Shown here piece after piece: positions 13,035 through 26,650 of a stretch of 64,000 bases of DNA. Every line of letters begins with the position of its first letter. Position 1 is the first letter of the stretch. This DNA comes from Jackrogersella multiformis. Taxonomy: Eukaryota > Ascomycota > Sordariomycetes > Xylariales > Hypoxylaceae. Where the stretch lies: positions 2,418,001 through 2,482,000 of the forward strand of contig CADCXD010000002.1 of assembly GCA_902806575.1 (NCBI GenBank), read 5' to 3'. Position numbers and translations under genes: made by a program. A model generated the notes under the pieces. The model did no database searches, was not told the DNA's origin, and was given only the letters and a program-made list of their open reading frames with translations.

Positions 13035-13182
13035 ATATATTATATATTATATATTAATAAGTTAAAATAAAAGTTTTAAAATAATTATTATTTTTAAGAA
13101 TAAAAGTAAAATTAATATTACGAAATAAAGTTAATAAATATAAAGTATAAATTATATAATTATAGCTTTTTATAATATCCTT
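13035..13182 (-). repeat. Inner LTR remnant, 3' side of the gypsy relic
   Basis: Shares TATTATATATTATATATTAA and following sequence with 21058-21203 in the same orientation, with two sizeable indels. Given the minus-strand reverse transcriptase between them, this copy would be the downstream (3') LTR. Confidence 0.6.
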
Positions 13183-16100
13183 TTAATAGAAAAAAAACTA
13201 ACGTTTTTATTAATTATTAATTATTATTTTATTAAATTAATTTTTAATGCTTAATATATATATTAAGTATATTAATATTATCCTCTTTATTATTATTATT
13301 ATTATTATTTAATAACGTATTTTTATAAACGAAACGTATATTATTAAAATTATTAAATATTTACGTTTTAATTATAAGTTTAATTTTTAATAATGTAAAT
13401 ATTAATGCTTTAATTAATATTATTATTAATTCTTTTATAATAAGCGTAATTAATTTAAATATAAAAGTTAACATTTTAATTTATAATATAATTACGGTAA
13501 TAAATGTAATAAATAATATTAATTATAACTTAATTTTTATAATTAATATACGTTATTATTATAATTATTAATTTATATTTATTATTATTTATTATAAAGT
13601 GTTAATATTTGAAAATATTTTATTATTATTATTAATTATTATTAATTATTATTTTATTAATTATAGCTTTTTAAAATTTTAATTTTATATTATCGTTTTT
13701 ATATATTAATTAAATTAAATTAATTAGCTTTAATTTATTATATAATTTTTTTAAGAAAGTTTTAAAGTTTTTTTTACATTTTTATTAATATAAAATATTT
13801 TAAATATATTCTTATTAAAGATCTTAAAGGATACTTTAATAATAATTTTTATTTTTTAATTAATAGCTTTATTTTATTAACTTATTTTTTTGAATTAATT
13901 TTAAATTACTTAATAAAGGATTATTATTAAAAGGGTTTTATATATTAAGATTTTTAATAATATTTATTAAATCTTTATCGTTATTATTTTAAATAAACGA
14001 TTTATTTTAAAAAGTTTATTATTATTAAGGTTTATTATCGTTTTATATTTTAATAATTTTAAATGTTTTATTAATAATTATTATTTATTTATCGTTAAAT
14101 AAGTATTAATAAATTTATTTAAATATTAAATTAATAATTCTTTTAGTTAAAACTTTAAAGAATTTAAAGATTAATTTCTTTATAAGAAGTATTATAAAAT
14201 AAAAAGCGAATAAGAAAAATTTTATAAAATTAAAGTTTATAAAAATAAAAATAAAAAAAGTTTTATTATAAAGAAGAAATTTTTTTTTTAATAAGAATAA
14301 ATAAATAAAATATTTATATAAATAAAGAATATAAATATAAGTAAGTATATTATATTTTATCGTTATTAAATAAGTATTAATATATTTATAAATTATTTTA
14401 ATATTAAAATATTTAGTTTTTTTTTAATTTAATTAAAATCTTATTATAATTTAAGTATTAAAATACTTAATTTCTTTTTAAAGTAAAATTTTCAATAGTA
14501 ATTATAATTATTATTTTAATTATAATTATTTAATAATTTATAATTTATTTATACTCTTTTTCATTTTTTAACGTTATTTATAAATTATATTTTTTATATT
14601 ATAATGAATTTTAGTTTTATAGTTTTTAATAATTCTTTTATTAAAATTATAACTTATAATTTTATTGATTTTTTTAATAACGTTAATGGTTAAATAAAAG
14701 GAATCGGTTAATTATTATCGGTATAATTTAATGGTATATTTTTAATAAGTTATTCTTTTAATATTTATATAATTATTTTATTATTTAATATATATTATTA
14801 TTTATTAATTAATTTTAAAGGTATATTATTAAGGGTTTACTTATTTTTAAAGGGCTATATATTAAAAGGTTATAATTCATTAATAGATTTAATATAAAGT
14901 TAATTAAATAATAAAAGGTATTTTTTATTATAATTATTTAATAATATTATTATATTTTAAATATTATTAATTAAAAATTAATAAATAATCTTTTTATTAT
15001 ATAAGGTATTTAAAAATAAAGTATCTTTTTTACTTATTTATTTATCGATTTAATAACTTTTTAATCTTATATAATATTTAATTATTATCGTTTTTTTACG
15101 ATAATTTAATTTAATTATAATTATTTTCTTATGTAAAGATTTTTTTATAAAATCTTAAATAATTAATTTATAAATATAACCTTATAAATTTACTAATTAT
15201 TAAATAGTTTAAATTTATACGTAAGCTTATCGATTTATTTTAAAATTAATAACGATTTAATATATTATATTAATTATTTATAAAACGGTTTATTTAATAA
15301 TATATAATCTTTATATAGTTTAAGGTAAATTAATTTTTTTAAAAAAGAGATAAGGTTATATTTTAAATCGTAATAAGCTTTTATTTTAATAGTTATAAAG
15401 TTAATATATTCTTTTACTTTTTTTAATAATATTATTTTAATATATTATAATTAATTACATTTTTTAATACTTTTAATAAAGTGATAATAATTTATAATTT
15501 AAAGCTATATATTAATTTATTAAATAACTTTTTAATTATTAATAATTTAATATTATTAAAGTTATGTTATAATATTAAAATTATCTTTAATTATAATACG
15601 TTACTTAATAAATAATAATAACGGATTATTACTTTAATTTTTTAATTATATTATTTTATTATATTATTAATTTAAAAATAATAACTTATTAATATAATTA
15701 ATAATATAAATGTTTTAAAAAATAATGCGGCTTAATAATAAGCCTTATATTTAATATTTTTAAGTATTAAAATTATTTTTTTATTAAATTTATATGTAAA
15801 TATTATTATTATATTAAAATAAATAAAGCTTTTAATAAATTATATATATTTTTAATTTAAGACTTTTAATAAACTTATAATGAAATCTTAAGTTATTATA
15901 TAAAATAATTACGATGGTAAATTTATAAGTTTTAACTTATCGTAAAGCTTTAAATAATTAATCTGGTTTTTATAATAATCGAGGTAATATTTAATATATT
16001 TTTAAACCTTTTAAAAAAGGTTATAAATATAAATTAATTTTAATTTATAAAATATTCGTTTCGGTTTAAAATAATATTTTAAATTATGAATTTTATTAAA

Positions 16101-16889
16101 TAATTTATATGTATAACTTAATAAAATTATTAGTTAATATAAATTATTTAACTATATCCTTGCTTTTATTAATTTTTAAAAAAATAATATATAAATAATT
16201 TAATTGTTTATTATGATTATATTTTTTTAATATTTTTTTCTTAAATTTATTATTTAACGTAAATTTAATAAATATATAAATAAATTTATTTAAGATATTT
16301 TTAAGAGTTAATTTTATTTTATTTTTTTATTTTATTAAATCTTTTATATTATTTTATATTAATAAATAAGATAATATATTTAAAATTAAATTTAACTTTT
16401 TAAGGATATAATAAATGTTAAGGTTAAATTAAGATAAATATATTAAAATAATAATTAATTATATATAAAATTATAATTAGATTTTATTATTTTTATAAGT
16501 TTAAATTAAATAAATAATTTCTAATTTTATTACTTCGTATTATAATTTAATTTTTATTAAAACTTTTAATAAAAATATAATTAAGTAAATTACGTTAATT
16601 TTTATATTAATTTTATTTTAAGGTATATTTATATGAAATATTATAACTTTAAAATCTTTTTATTTTAATATATTAATATTATTAGGTTTAATAATTTATT
16701 TTATAATATTTTAAATAAATTTAATTTGTTTTTTATCGATATATATATGGTTTTTATAATATATCGATATTTATGTTAAGATTTTAAAGGAATCTTTTAT
16801 TAAGTTTATTTTTTAATTTTTTATTAATATTATAAGATATGTTTTTATAAAAACTTTATTATATTAATATATATTTTTAAATTAATTAA

Positions 16890-17417
16890 TATTTATAACA
16901 TTAAGATTTTTTTAATTATATTTAATTTTTTATTTATAATAACGACTTTTAATTTATTAATTAAAAATTTAAGTAAAGTGATTAATAAAAAACCGAGAAA
17001 TAATTCTTTTAACGATAATATAAGTTTTATATTATTATATATATTAAATATTTAATTAAAGTATTTTTTATATTATTTTTTAATGTTATTAAATATTACG
17101 ATATTATCGATATATGTTTTAATAAAGCTTTAAAAAGGTTTTAATCTTTAGTTTATAAATTATTACGTAAAGGTTAAAGAATTTTTAAATTTTATTAACG
17201 TAACGTTAAAGATTTTTAAATCTTTTAACGATATTATTATTATTTTGTTTTTATGTTTAAACGTAATAAGTAATTAATGAAAAAATAAGGTCTCGTTTAT
17301 AACGTTAAAAACTTTTTTTTTATATTTTTAAACGATTTCTTTTTAATATAATAATAAGTAAATATTAATTAAAGTATTTTTATTTAATAATTTAAGGTCG
17401 ATAATTATTCGACCTTT
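16890..17417 (-). pseudogene. Ty3/gypsy reverse transcriptase relic, RIP-inactivated
   Basis: On the minus strand one frame carries KGRIIIDLKLLNKNT from 17417. In the same frame, 101 codons later, comes TYIDNIVIFN (YIDN at 17114-17103), and then FLGFLLITLLKFL further on. This is the order and spacing of Ty3/gypsy RT: the finger motif (usually KGR.V.D.R.LN), the catalytic Y.DD box, and the SFLG motif of fungal elements. The second catalytic Asp reads Asn (GAT/GAC to AAT), as expected from G-to-A change, and several TAA stops interrupt the frame. It cannot encode an active enzyme. Protease and gag would lie at higher coordinates, RNase H and integrase at lower ones; I could not place them securely. 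Inner LTR remnants flank it at 21058-21203 and 13035-13182, implying an element of about 8.2 kb. Confidence 0.85.
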
Positions 17418-20400
17418 TTTCTTTTACCGTTAATAAGTTTTTAAATAATAAAATAAGGATAATTAAACGATATAACTATTTTTTGTTAATTTATTTTACT
17501 TTAATTATATATTTAATTAAAAATCTTATTAAAGAATTCTTTATTTTATATATTTAATGAATATATATATTTAAGTTTATACGTTTTTTATTAATTATTA
17601 ATTAAATCGATTATTATTTTTTCTTTTTTTAATATATCGATAATACCACGATTATATTAAATATTCCATTTATTTATTAAAATAAATACTTATTAAATAA
17701 AGAAAAGGTTAAAATTCTAAATATATATGCCTTTTTTAATTATAAGTTTTAAAATATTTTTAAGTTTAAATATATTTAAAATCGATATATTTATTTTAAT
17801 AAAACCTTATTTTATTTTTAATAATAATTATAAATTAATAAAATATTTATTAATTAATAATAAAGTTTTTAATATTTTATTATTTAAATTAAATTTTGTT
17901 AATAAATCGTTTTTTTACGTTAAAATATTATATATATTTACATTAAATTGGTTTTTTTTATAAAATATTTATATTTCTTTTTTCGATAATCTTTTTAATT
18001 ATTTCGATTTTAATATTACGTTATAAAATTATAAGTTTATTAAATATATTTAAAAAAACAATTCTTTTAAGCGTATTTATATTATGGATATTATTTATTA
18101 CGCTTTTTATTTTAATATAAAAAATGAAATCTTTTTTATGCGGTAAGTTAAAGTAATATATTAAAATAAATATTATTATTTTAGCGGAAATAAAAAATCG
18201 ATTTATAATTAAAATTTATTATTATATTTAACCTTTTAAACGATAATATTTTATTAATATTTAAATTTTAAGATATAATATTAAAATTATATATATTTTA
18301 TTATAATTAATAATTACGTTATATTTTTTAAAAAAGAAAATTTTATTAATAAATTAAGTTAAAGATTTAAATAATTAATTTATGTTTTTATTAAAACTTA
18401 AATTTAAACATATTATTTATATATTGTTTTTTTTAAATTTAAATAAAAATTTAGCTTTAATTTTTATAATTAATCTTTTTAAGATCATTTATTATATATA
18501 TATAGGTTTATTTAGTTTAAATATTTTATAATCTTTAATAAAAAAATTTAACTATATTTTATTTATTATTTAATTAAATATGTTAATATTTATATATATT
18601 ATCGATTTTTATTTTTAAACTTATATATTTTATTAATTTTTTATTTAAAAATAAAGGGATAATATTTTTAATTTTTATATTTATTAATTGCGAGGGTAAA
18701 GATATTATATCTTTCGATTATATTATTTATATTTCCGTTTTTATTTATTTTTAAATGAAATAAATATTAATAATTTCTTTAATTTTAAGTTAAATCTTTA
18801 TTTTTTATTTTATTTTTAAGGTAATTATAAATATTTAATATTTTATAATATTTTTAACATATATATATTTTTATAATTAACGATTTATTTTTTAAAAATA
18901 ACTATTTATTTATAATTTTTTATAATTTTCCTTACAATTTTTCTCGTTTTATTTATACTTAATTTTATTTTATAAATATATATTATCGTTAAAATAATTT
19001 CTTATCTTCTCTTATTATTTTTAATAAAAGTAAGGATAATTATTATAATAATTATAACGATAATAACTTTATTAATTATTACCTTAACGTTTATTATTTT
19101 ATTTATTATTATATTAATTATAACTTTAATCGTAACTTTAATTATAATTAGTAAAGTTATATTATTATTAATTATAACTATTTTATTAATTATATTTATT
19201 ATTATAATAACTTTAATTGCTTTAATAAATCTTTAATTAATTAATATAAAATATTATATTATTATAATTATAATAAATAATTTAAATATTTTTAAATAAT
19301 TTAATATTATTTAAAGGAATATTTTAAATAAGCATATTATTAAATATTATATAAGGCTTAATATTAATTTTTAAATCTTTACTTTCTTTTATTAATATTT
19401 ATTTACGTTATATTAATTATTTCTTATTTAAATACTTAAAATAAACGTTTATAATTATTATAATTAATTTTAAATTAATAATATTTATTATTTTAATTTT
19501 CAAGTTTAACTTATTATAAATTTTTATAAAATAATTTATAAAAATTATCTTTAATTTTTATAGCTTTTATAAATTTTTAATATATTATTTAAATAAATTT
19601 TATTTATATATAAATATTATATTAATATATATAATTATCTTTAATAAAGAAATTATTTATTACTATAAATGTATTTATATTTATTATAAAGTAATCGATA
19701 TTATAAATTATTTAATTTTTTAATATTAATTAATAATTTATTTTATTCCTTTATAATTATATAAATATTAAAACGTTATTAATTAAATTATTAAATAACT
19801 TATTAATAACTTATTTCGTAATATATATTTAAGATTTATATATTAATTTAAAAATAAAATTAATTAATAAAAGTTATAATTTTTAAGGTTAATTAGGTTT
19901 ATTTATTAAAGGTTATTTTTTCCTTAAAACGGGAAATTAAATAAGTTAATTAGTCATTATTTAAGTTATTTTATTTTAAATTTTAATTAATCGATTAAAT
20001 TATATATTTTTATTTAATATAAAGGATTTATAATTTAATTATATACCTTTATTATAAAAAAAGAAAATATAATAAATAAATATATAATAAATAATATTAA
20101 TTTAATTATTTATAATTTAATTATAATTTATTAAAAAAACTAAAGTTAATAATATAAATTAATTAATTTATAGATTAAGTATAAATATTAAAATAATTAT
20201 TAAATAACTTAAGGTAATTATTAAAATTATTATAAGTTATATTTTTAAGTTATAAATTAATAAAAATTAATAATTAATAATTAAATAATGAAAGAATTTA
20301 ATAATTAATTAAATTAATTACTTCCTTTATTAATAATTTTATTAATAACATTATAAAATTTAAATCGATTAAAGAATTAATTAATATTAAGTTAATAAAT

Positions 20401-21057
20401 AAAAAATCAATTTTATTAATTAATATATAAAAATGATTAAAGTAAAAAGTTAATATTAAAATTAATATTAATCTTTAAATAAAAAATTTTAAATTTAATA
20501 AAATAAATTATAATATAATTTTTAACGTTTTATTAAATATTTATTTAAATTTTTAAAGATTTAATATTTATTAAAAGTTATAAAATAACGCTTTTATTAT
20601 AAAATTATATATAATATAAAAGCTTTATATTAATAAAAAAGTTAATCTTATATTTAATAATATATTTATATAAAATAATAAATTATTTATATATAATTAA
20701 TATAACCTTTATATTATTTAAAGATTTTAATAATTATAAATAAAAATAATAATTTATAAAATATTATTATTATTAAAATTTAAAGTTATAAAAAAGATTT
20801 TTTTTTAATCGATTAAAAAAGCTTAATTTTATTAAAATAATATTAATATATAAATTATAAGAAAATAAGAAAATAATAACGTAATTAAATTTAATTAATA
20901 ATAAAAAAATTATTAAGTAATAAAAATAATAATAAAAAGAATAATTATAAAATATTTAAGGTTTAATAATTAATAATTAAATTTTTATTATATTAATTTA
21001 TTACGATTAATTAATTTAACGATAAGGTATAAATTATTACGATATAATAAAAATAAA

Positions 21058-21203
21058 ATATTATTATATATTATATATTAATAAAATAAAATAAAAGTAA
21101 AGTTAATATCGTAAAATAAAATTAATAAGTATAAAACATAAATTACTTTTAATATATAAGCTATTACTTTAAGTATAAACCATATAATTATAACTTTTTA
21201 TAT
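21058..21203 (-). repeat. Inner LTR remnant, 5' side of the gypsy relic
   Basis: Partner of 13035-13182. It carries an extra stretch containing CTTTTAATATATAAGCT (21145-21162). Its position upstream of the minus-strand RT makes it the likely 5' LTR. Confidence 0.6.
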
Positions 21204-21320
21204 TATTATTAAAACTTTTAATTATTATTATAATAATTAATTAATTTTTTAAAAGTTAATTTAATTTTTTTACTTTATACGTTTATTTATTAAGGATAAT
21301 TAACGTAAATATAAAAAAAA

Positions 21321-21588
21321 TAAACCGAAATATAAAAAATAAACGTTACGTAACTTTTTTTAATTATAAGATTTAACTTTTTAATTAATTATTTTTAATT
21401 TATATAAATCGTTTATATATTTTTTTATAACTTTTATTTTAAATTTCATTTTATTTAATAATAGTTTTTTTTATTAATCGTTATTAATTTATATTTTTCG
21501 AACCGAAAAAAACGTAATTATTTAAGTTTTTAATAAAAAATTTAAGTGATTATTTTTACCCTTTAAAAATTTCTCGCTTTAATTTAAT
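21321..21588 (+). repeat. Middle direct repeat, right copy
   Basis: Same orientation as 11208-11470 and alignable along its length with only small gaps. Similarity stops soon after the shared TTTAATTTAAT at the 3' end. The right copy keeps more cytosines (CCCTTTAAAAATTTCTCGC near 21560-21577). Confidence 0.75.
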
Positions 21589-24500
21589 ATATTCGATTAT
21601 TATACGAAAATTTTATTTTATAAAATATTTTAATTTATTTATATAAATTTTTAACGTAATAAAATCGTAATTATTTTTTAAATATTTAATTTAACTTTTT
21701 TATTTATTCGTTTATTTATAAATATTAAACGGTAAATAATCGTTAAGCGATTTTTTTAATATTATTTAACTTTTTTAAAAAAACGGTTCATAATTAATTT
21801 ATTTTAATTATTAACGATATTTTCGAGAAAATTATATTTATATTTAATTTTTTCGTAAAATATTTTTATAAATTTTATTATATTTAACGTTTTTATAATA
21901 AATATAAATAACTTAATTTTCGTAAAACGATTTACGATTATTAAAATTACGTTATAAATTAAATTATCGTTTTTTATATTTAACGGTAATTTTATAATAA
22001 AATCGAGATTAATTTTTTAAAACGATTATTTTAATAACGGTAATAATTTTAATTACCCGTAAAGTTAATATTTTAATTTTTAAATTTTATTATATTATAA
22101 ATATTCGGTAACGTAATTATAAACGTTTTACGTTAAATCTTTTTAATGAAATCTTTTCGATAATAATTTTTTCGTTTTATTTAAGTTAATATAACTTATT
22201 TTTAAATTATTATAATATTAAAATAATTAATTTACCTTTAAATAATAATATATTTTACCGGTTTAAAAAAATATTTACCTCGCGTTTCGAGCTTTTTTCG
22301 TACGTTTTTTATTAAAAAAAAATATTTAAATCTTTTATTTATAATTATTTTATTAATTTATAAAAACGAGTCGACGTTAAAAAAACGTAAATTTATTTAT
22401 TTTTTATTATTATTATAATTATTATTTTTAAAATATATTATTTTAAAATTACGTTTATAATATTTTCTTATATTAAATCGTTACGTTATTTTCGGTTAAT
22501 TTACGTTTTATTTATTTTATTTTAAAATAATTTATTTAAGTAATTTTAAACGTCGATTTTTCGTTTCGTATAAACCGTTTAAAATATTTTAATTTAATTT
22601 TTACCCGAATAAACGCGGCGATTTAAATTTTTATAATTATTTTTAATTTATATATAAAATAAAAGTAAAGCTTATTTTCTTTTTAATTAATACGGCATTT
22701 TATTTATAACGTCGGTATTTTAATATAATTTTTATACGGCTTAAACCTTTTTTTTCGATACTTTTTTAAAGTTTTTACGTTTCGATATTTTTTTAAAGTT
22801 TTCGTATTTTAATATTTTATTAAAGCTTTTATATTATTATCGATTTTTATATAATTAAAGTTTTTTATTTTAAGTTAAAATATTTTTTTAACGATTTAAA
22901 GGTTTATTATAATAATTATCGTTTCGGCCGGTAATTTATTAATAAGCTTTAATTTTTTCGTTAAATTTTAAACGATATTTTTATATTAAATGTTTTTAAA
23001 TATATAATTAATTTTTTTCGATAATTTATCGGCGAGGTTTATAATATTCGATTAATATTTAAATTTAAAATTAAATTATAATAATTCATAAATTTAACGA
23101 ATTAATCGATTTTATAAATTACGCGTTAATAACTTTATAACGTTTTTAACGTTTTATAATTTATTAAAACGATAAATAAAATTTCCGTTTTTTTTAAATA
23201 ATAACGTTAATATTTTAATTTTTTTATAATAACGAGAAATTTTTATTAATCGATATATTAACGTAATTTTATATCGGTTAATTTTTATAATTAAAAAACG
23301 ACCGGCTTTTAATTAATATCGTGTTTTTACGATAAAATTATAAATATAATTTTTTAAAACGCGTTTATTTTAATTTTAATTTTTAATTAAAAGTTTTAAT
23401 ATTAAAATATAATTACGAAATAAAACGTTTTTTATAATTTATTAAAAATCATTTTTATTTCGATAAATTATTAAAATAATTTTATTTATTTTTTATTTTA
23501 TAATAACTTTATAATTAATTTTACGATTTTCGAATAATTAACGATAAATTTCCGGTAAAAGTTTATAAATCTTAAAAATATTTAAATATTATACGTTAAT
23601 TTCGGGTTTAATTATTTTTAATTATTTTTAAAAAATTTTTTTTTTAATAATTATTATAAATTTAAAAAATTTATATTTTAATAATTTAACGAATAAATTA
23701 TATTCGTATAATTGTTCGTAAATTAATTAAAAATATTTCGTATATTTTTTAATATTATTTAAATAAATAACGATATTATTAAAATAAATTACGTAAATTA
23801 CGTTTATTAATTTACTTAAATTTATATATATATAAACTTAAAAAATCGTTAAAGTATTAATTAATTTAAAAGGTATAATCGTATATTTAAATTATTTATA
23901 ACTGGTTTAAAATGTGGTTTTTTATTAATTTCTTTTTCGAATTTAAATTCGGTAATAAACGTTACGAAGGTTTAATTTAATTTTTTAAAATAAAGTTAAA
24001 TCGGTTTATAATTTATAATATAAAAGGTAAAAAGTATCGATTTTTTATAATAATTTAATTAAAGCTTTAATAATTAACGTATAATTAAAGTTTATTTTTT
24101 TTAAATACGAAAAAAATAAAAGCTTTAACGTCGGTTTAAAAATATTAAATACGTTCGGTAAAAAAGTTATTTCGAATGTATTTTTATAATTCTTTTATTA
24201 TAATTTTAATATAAAATATATAAAATTATATAAAAATACGAAATCTTTCGTTAAATCGATAACGTATTTAACATTAAAAAGTATAAAATGTTTTTTATTT
24301 TTAATTTATTATAAACGTTTTAAAATAATTTTAAATAATTCGATAATTCGATATTTATCGATAAATCGTGGTTTATTTTTCGGATTATAAACTCGTTTTT
24401 TAATTTTAAATTTATAAAATTAATAACGTATACGAGCTTTTTATTAAAAATTAAATTAACGAATTTTTTCGGGTTAAACTCGATATAAAACTCGAAATTT

Positions 24501-26207
24501 TATTAATAAATCGCCGTATATAAAACGATTTTTAATCGATTTATATTTAATTAAAATATAAGGAATTTAAAGGTTTATTAATCGCGTTAAATAATAATAA
24601 AAATTATTCGATTAATTATATTTTATTTTAATTATTTATTATTTTTAAAAAAACGAAATAAACTTTAAAATATTTAAAATAATTTTTATTTAAATTAATA
24701 AAGTTTAATAAAAAATAAAATTTTATTTAAACTTTTTTTTCGTGAAATTTTTATAAATTATATTTACTTCGATTTTTATATTTATATTTATTTATATTTT
24801 AAACTTTACGATTTTTTTTTATTAATTATAACGGTATAACTTCGAAACGACGGCTTTATTTTATACGTTTAAAAATGTTTTATTAAAATAAAGTAAACGT
24901 ATATATTTATTTTAATTAATTTTTAAAAATTTTATCGATATCGTATTTTTTATTATTTAAATCGTTTTATTTATTTTTATATTAATAATTTTAAATAAAA
25001 GCTTTTAATAATAATAATAACGGTTAAATTAAACCGTTATAATATTTATTTTAATATAATATTTAATTATTTTTCGGTCGAAAAAAATTAAAGTCTCGTT
25101 TTTATTTATATATAAAAGCTTAATATTTTTTTCGTTTATAATTTTAATAAAAGTTTTTATTAAAGTTTCGAAACGGTTTTAAATTATAATTTATTCGAGA
25201 TAATTTATTACGATTATAATTTATTTAATAATTATTTAAATTTAACGTTTATTTTTATTAGTTTTCCGGATATATATTATTTGTTAAAATATTAAACGAC
25301 GTTTATTTATCGTACGATCGGCGTTTTTTAAATTATATATAATTTTACGTATTTTAAATTCGTTCGGCTTTTTACGATAACGTAAAAACGTTTTTTATTA
25401 CGATAATATTACGTATAAAATAATATTAAAACTTTAATTATAATTTATAAAAATAATTAAACGTTTAAATTTTTTTATAAAAATTAACGTTTTTTAATTA
25501 TTAAAATATCGTATTTTATTCGTTATATAATTTACGAAATTTTTTTTTTTTTATTATATTATATAAAAATTATTTTAATATTAAATTTTTATTAATTAAA
25601 TTTTTATTTCGTTTTTTCGTTTTAAACGAATAAATATTTTAACTTAATATTTATTTTATCGTTTAATTTAAATAAAATAATATATATATTTTTAATCGTT
25701 TTATATTTATAAATTTATAACGATTAAATTTTATTATACGAATATAAATTTAAGTTTATTTAATTTTAATAATTTAAATTTATTTATTAATTTAATTTAT
25801 TATTATTTCGAAAATTAACGGGTTAACGTTATATTTTAATATTTAATCGGTATTTTTTAAAATATCGTTTTTTAATAACGTTATTAATAATATTAAAATT
25901 ATTTCGGTATATTATTTTAATTAAATTTAAAAAAAAAATATCGTTTAAATTTATATTTATATCGTTATTAATTTAATTATTATTATTTAAATTTATATTT
26001 ATATTATTATTAAGTTAATTATTACTCGTTAATGTATTTAATTTTTCGAATTTCGATTAATTATCGTTTATTTTATTATTAAAATTTAATTAATAATTAT
26101 TTTATTTATTTTTTAATTTTTTATTAATATAAAATATAAGTTTATTAATAAACGCGTAATTTATAATTATAAATTAAATATTTTTTTTAATAAAAATAAA
26201 AAAATAT

Positions 26208-26425
26208 AACGAAATAAATAATTAATATTTAAATAAAATAATAAATAAAAAGAAATAATCGTAAGTTACGTTAAAATTATAAAATATACGTATCGTTATA
26301 TATCGATTTTTCGATTATTTATCGTAATTTTAACGTTATTTAATAATTTTTTTATTATATAATTATTTTACTTTTAATAAAAATAAATTTTTTATTTAAT
26401 TTTTTATAAATTAATAACCGTTTTT
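26208..26425 (+). repeat. Outer direct repeat, right copy
   Basis: It matches 8881-9010 first over about 26208-26262 and again over about 26360-26425 (TTAATAAAAATAAATTTT...). An unmatched stretch containing several CG dinucleotides lies between. Same orientation as the left copy. Confidence 0.55.
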
Positions 26426-26617
26426 ATTATTTAATAATTTTTTTATTATTTTAATTTTTTTTTATTTAAAAATTAAAAATTAAAAATTATCGTTTTAAAA
26501 TTAATTATCATTTTAAAATTAATTATCGTTATTAATTTAATTATTATTAATATTTAATTATCGTTAATATTTAATTAAATCGTTATAATAATATTATACG
26601 TTTTTAAGTTTAATTAT

Positions 26618-26647
26618 CGTTTTTAAAAACCACTTACCCTCGTTACG
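26618..26647 (-). repeat. Possible right terminal inverted repeat of the AT block
   Basis: This is the partner of 8821-8850 in inverted orientation, at the right compositional edge. TACC also occurs just outside (26650-26653), which could be a 4-bp target duplication. TACC is so common in this genome that chance is a real alternative. Confidence 0.45.
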
Positions 26648-26650
26648 ATA

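Larger units (their letters stand above)
8819..26650. mobile_element. RIP-degraded AT-rich block of nested transposable elements
   Basis: From about 8819 to 26650 the sequence is almost only A and T, with abrupt return to normal composition at both edges. No gene-length open frame survives. The longest ATG-started frame (17727-17963) is a low-complexity Phe/Ile/Asn/Lys string. At least three nested repeat pairs are visible: 8881-9010 with 26208-26425, 11208-11470 with 21321-21588, and 13035-13182 with 21058-21203. A minus-strand reverse transcriptase relic lies at 16890-17417. Copies differ mostly by C/T and G/A transitions. This pattern is what repeat-induced point mutation (RIP) leaves in ascomycetes. 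The block is expected to be heterochromatic. Confidence 0.9.

Noticed and set aside
17727..17963. 78-codon ATG frame inside the AT block
   Set aside because: Composed almost only of Phe, Ile, Leu, Asn and Lys from A/T triplets; it lies within RIP-mutated gypsy sequence and has no motif.
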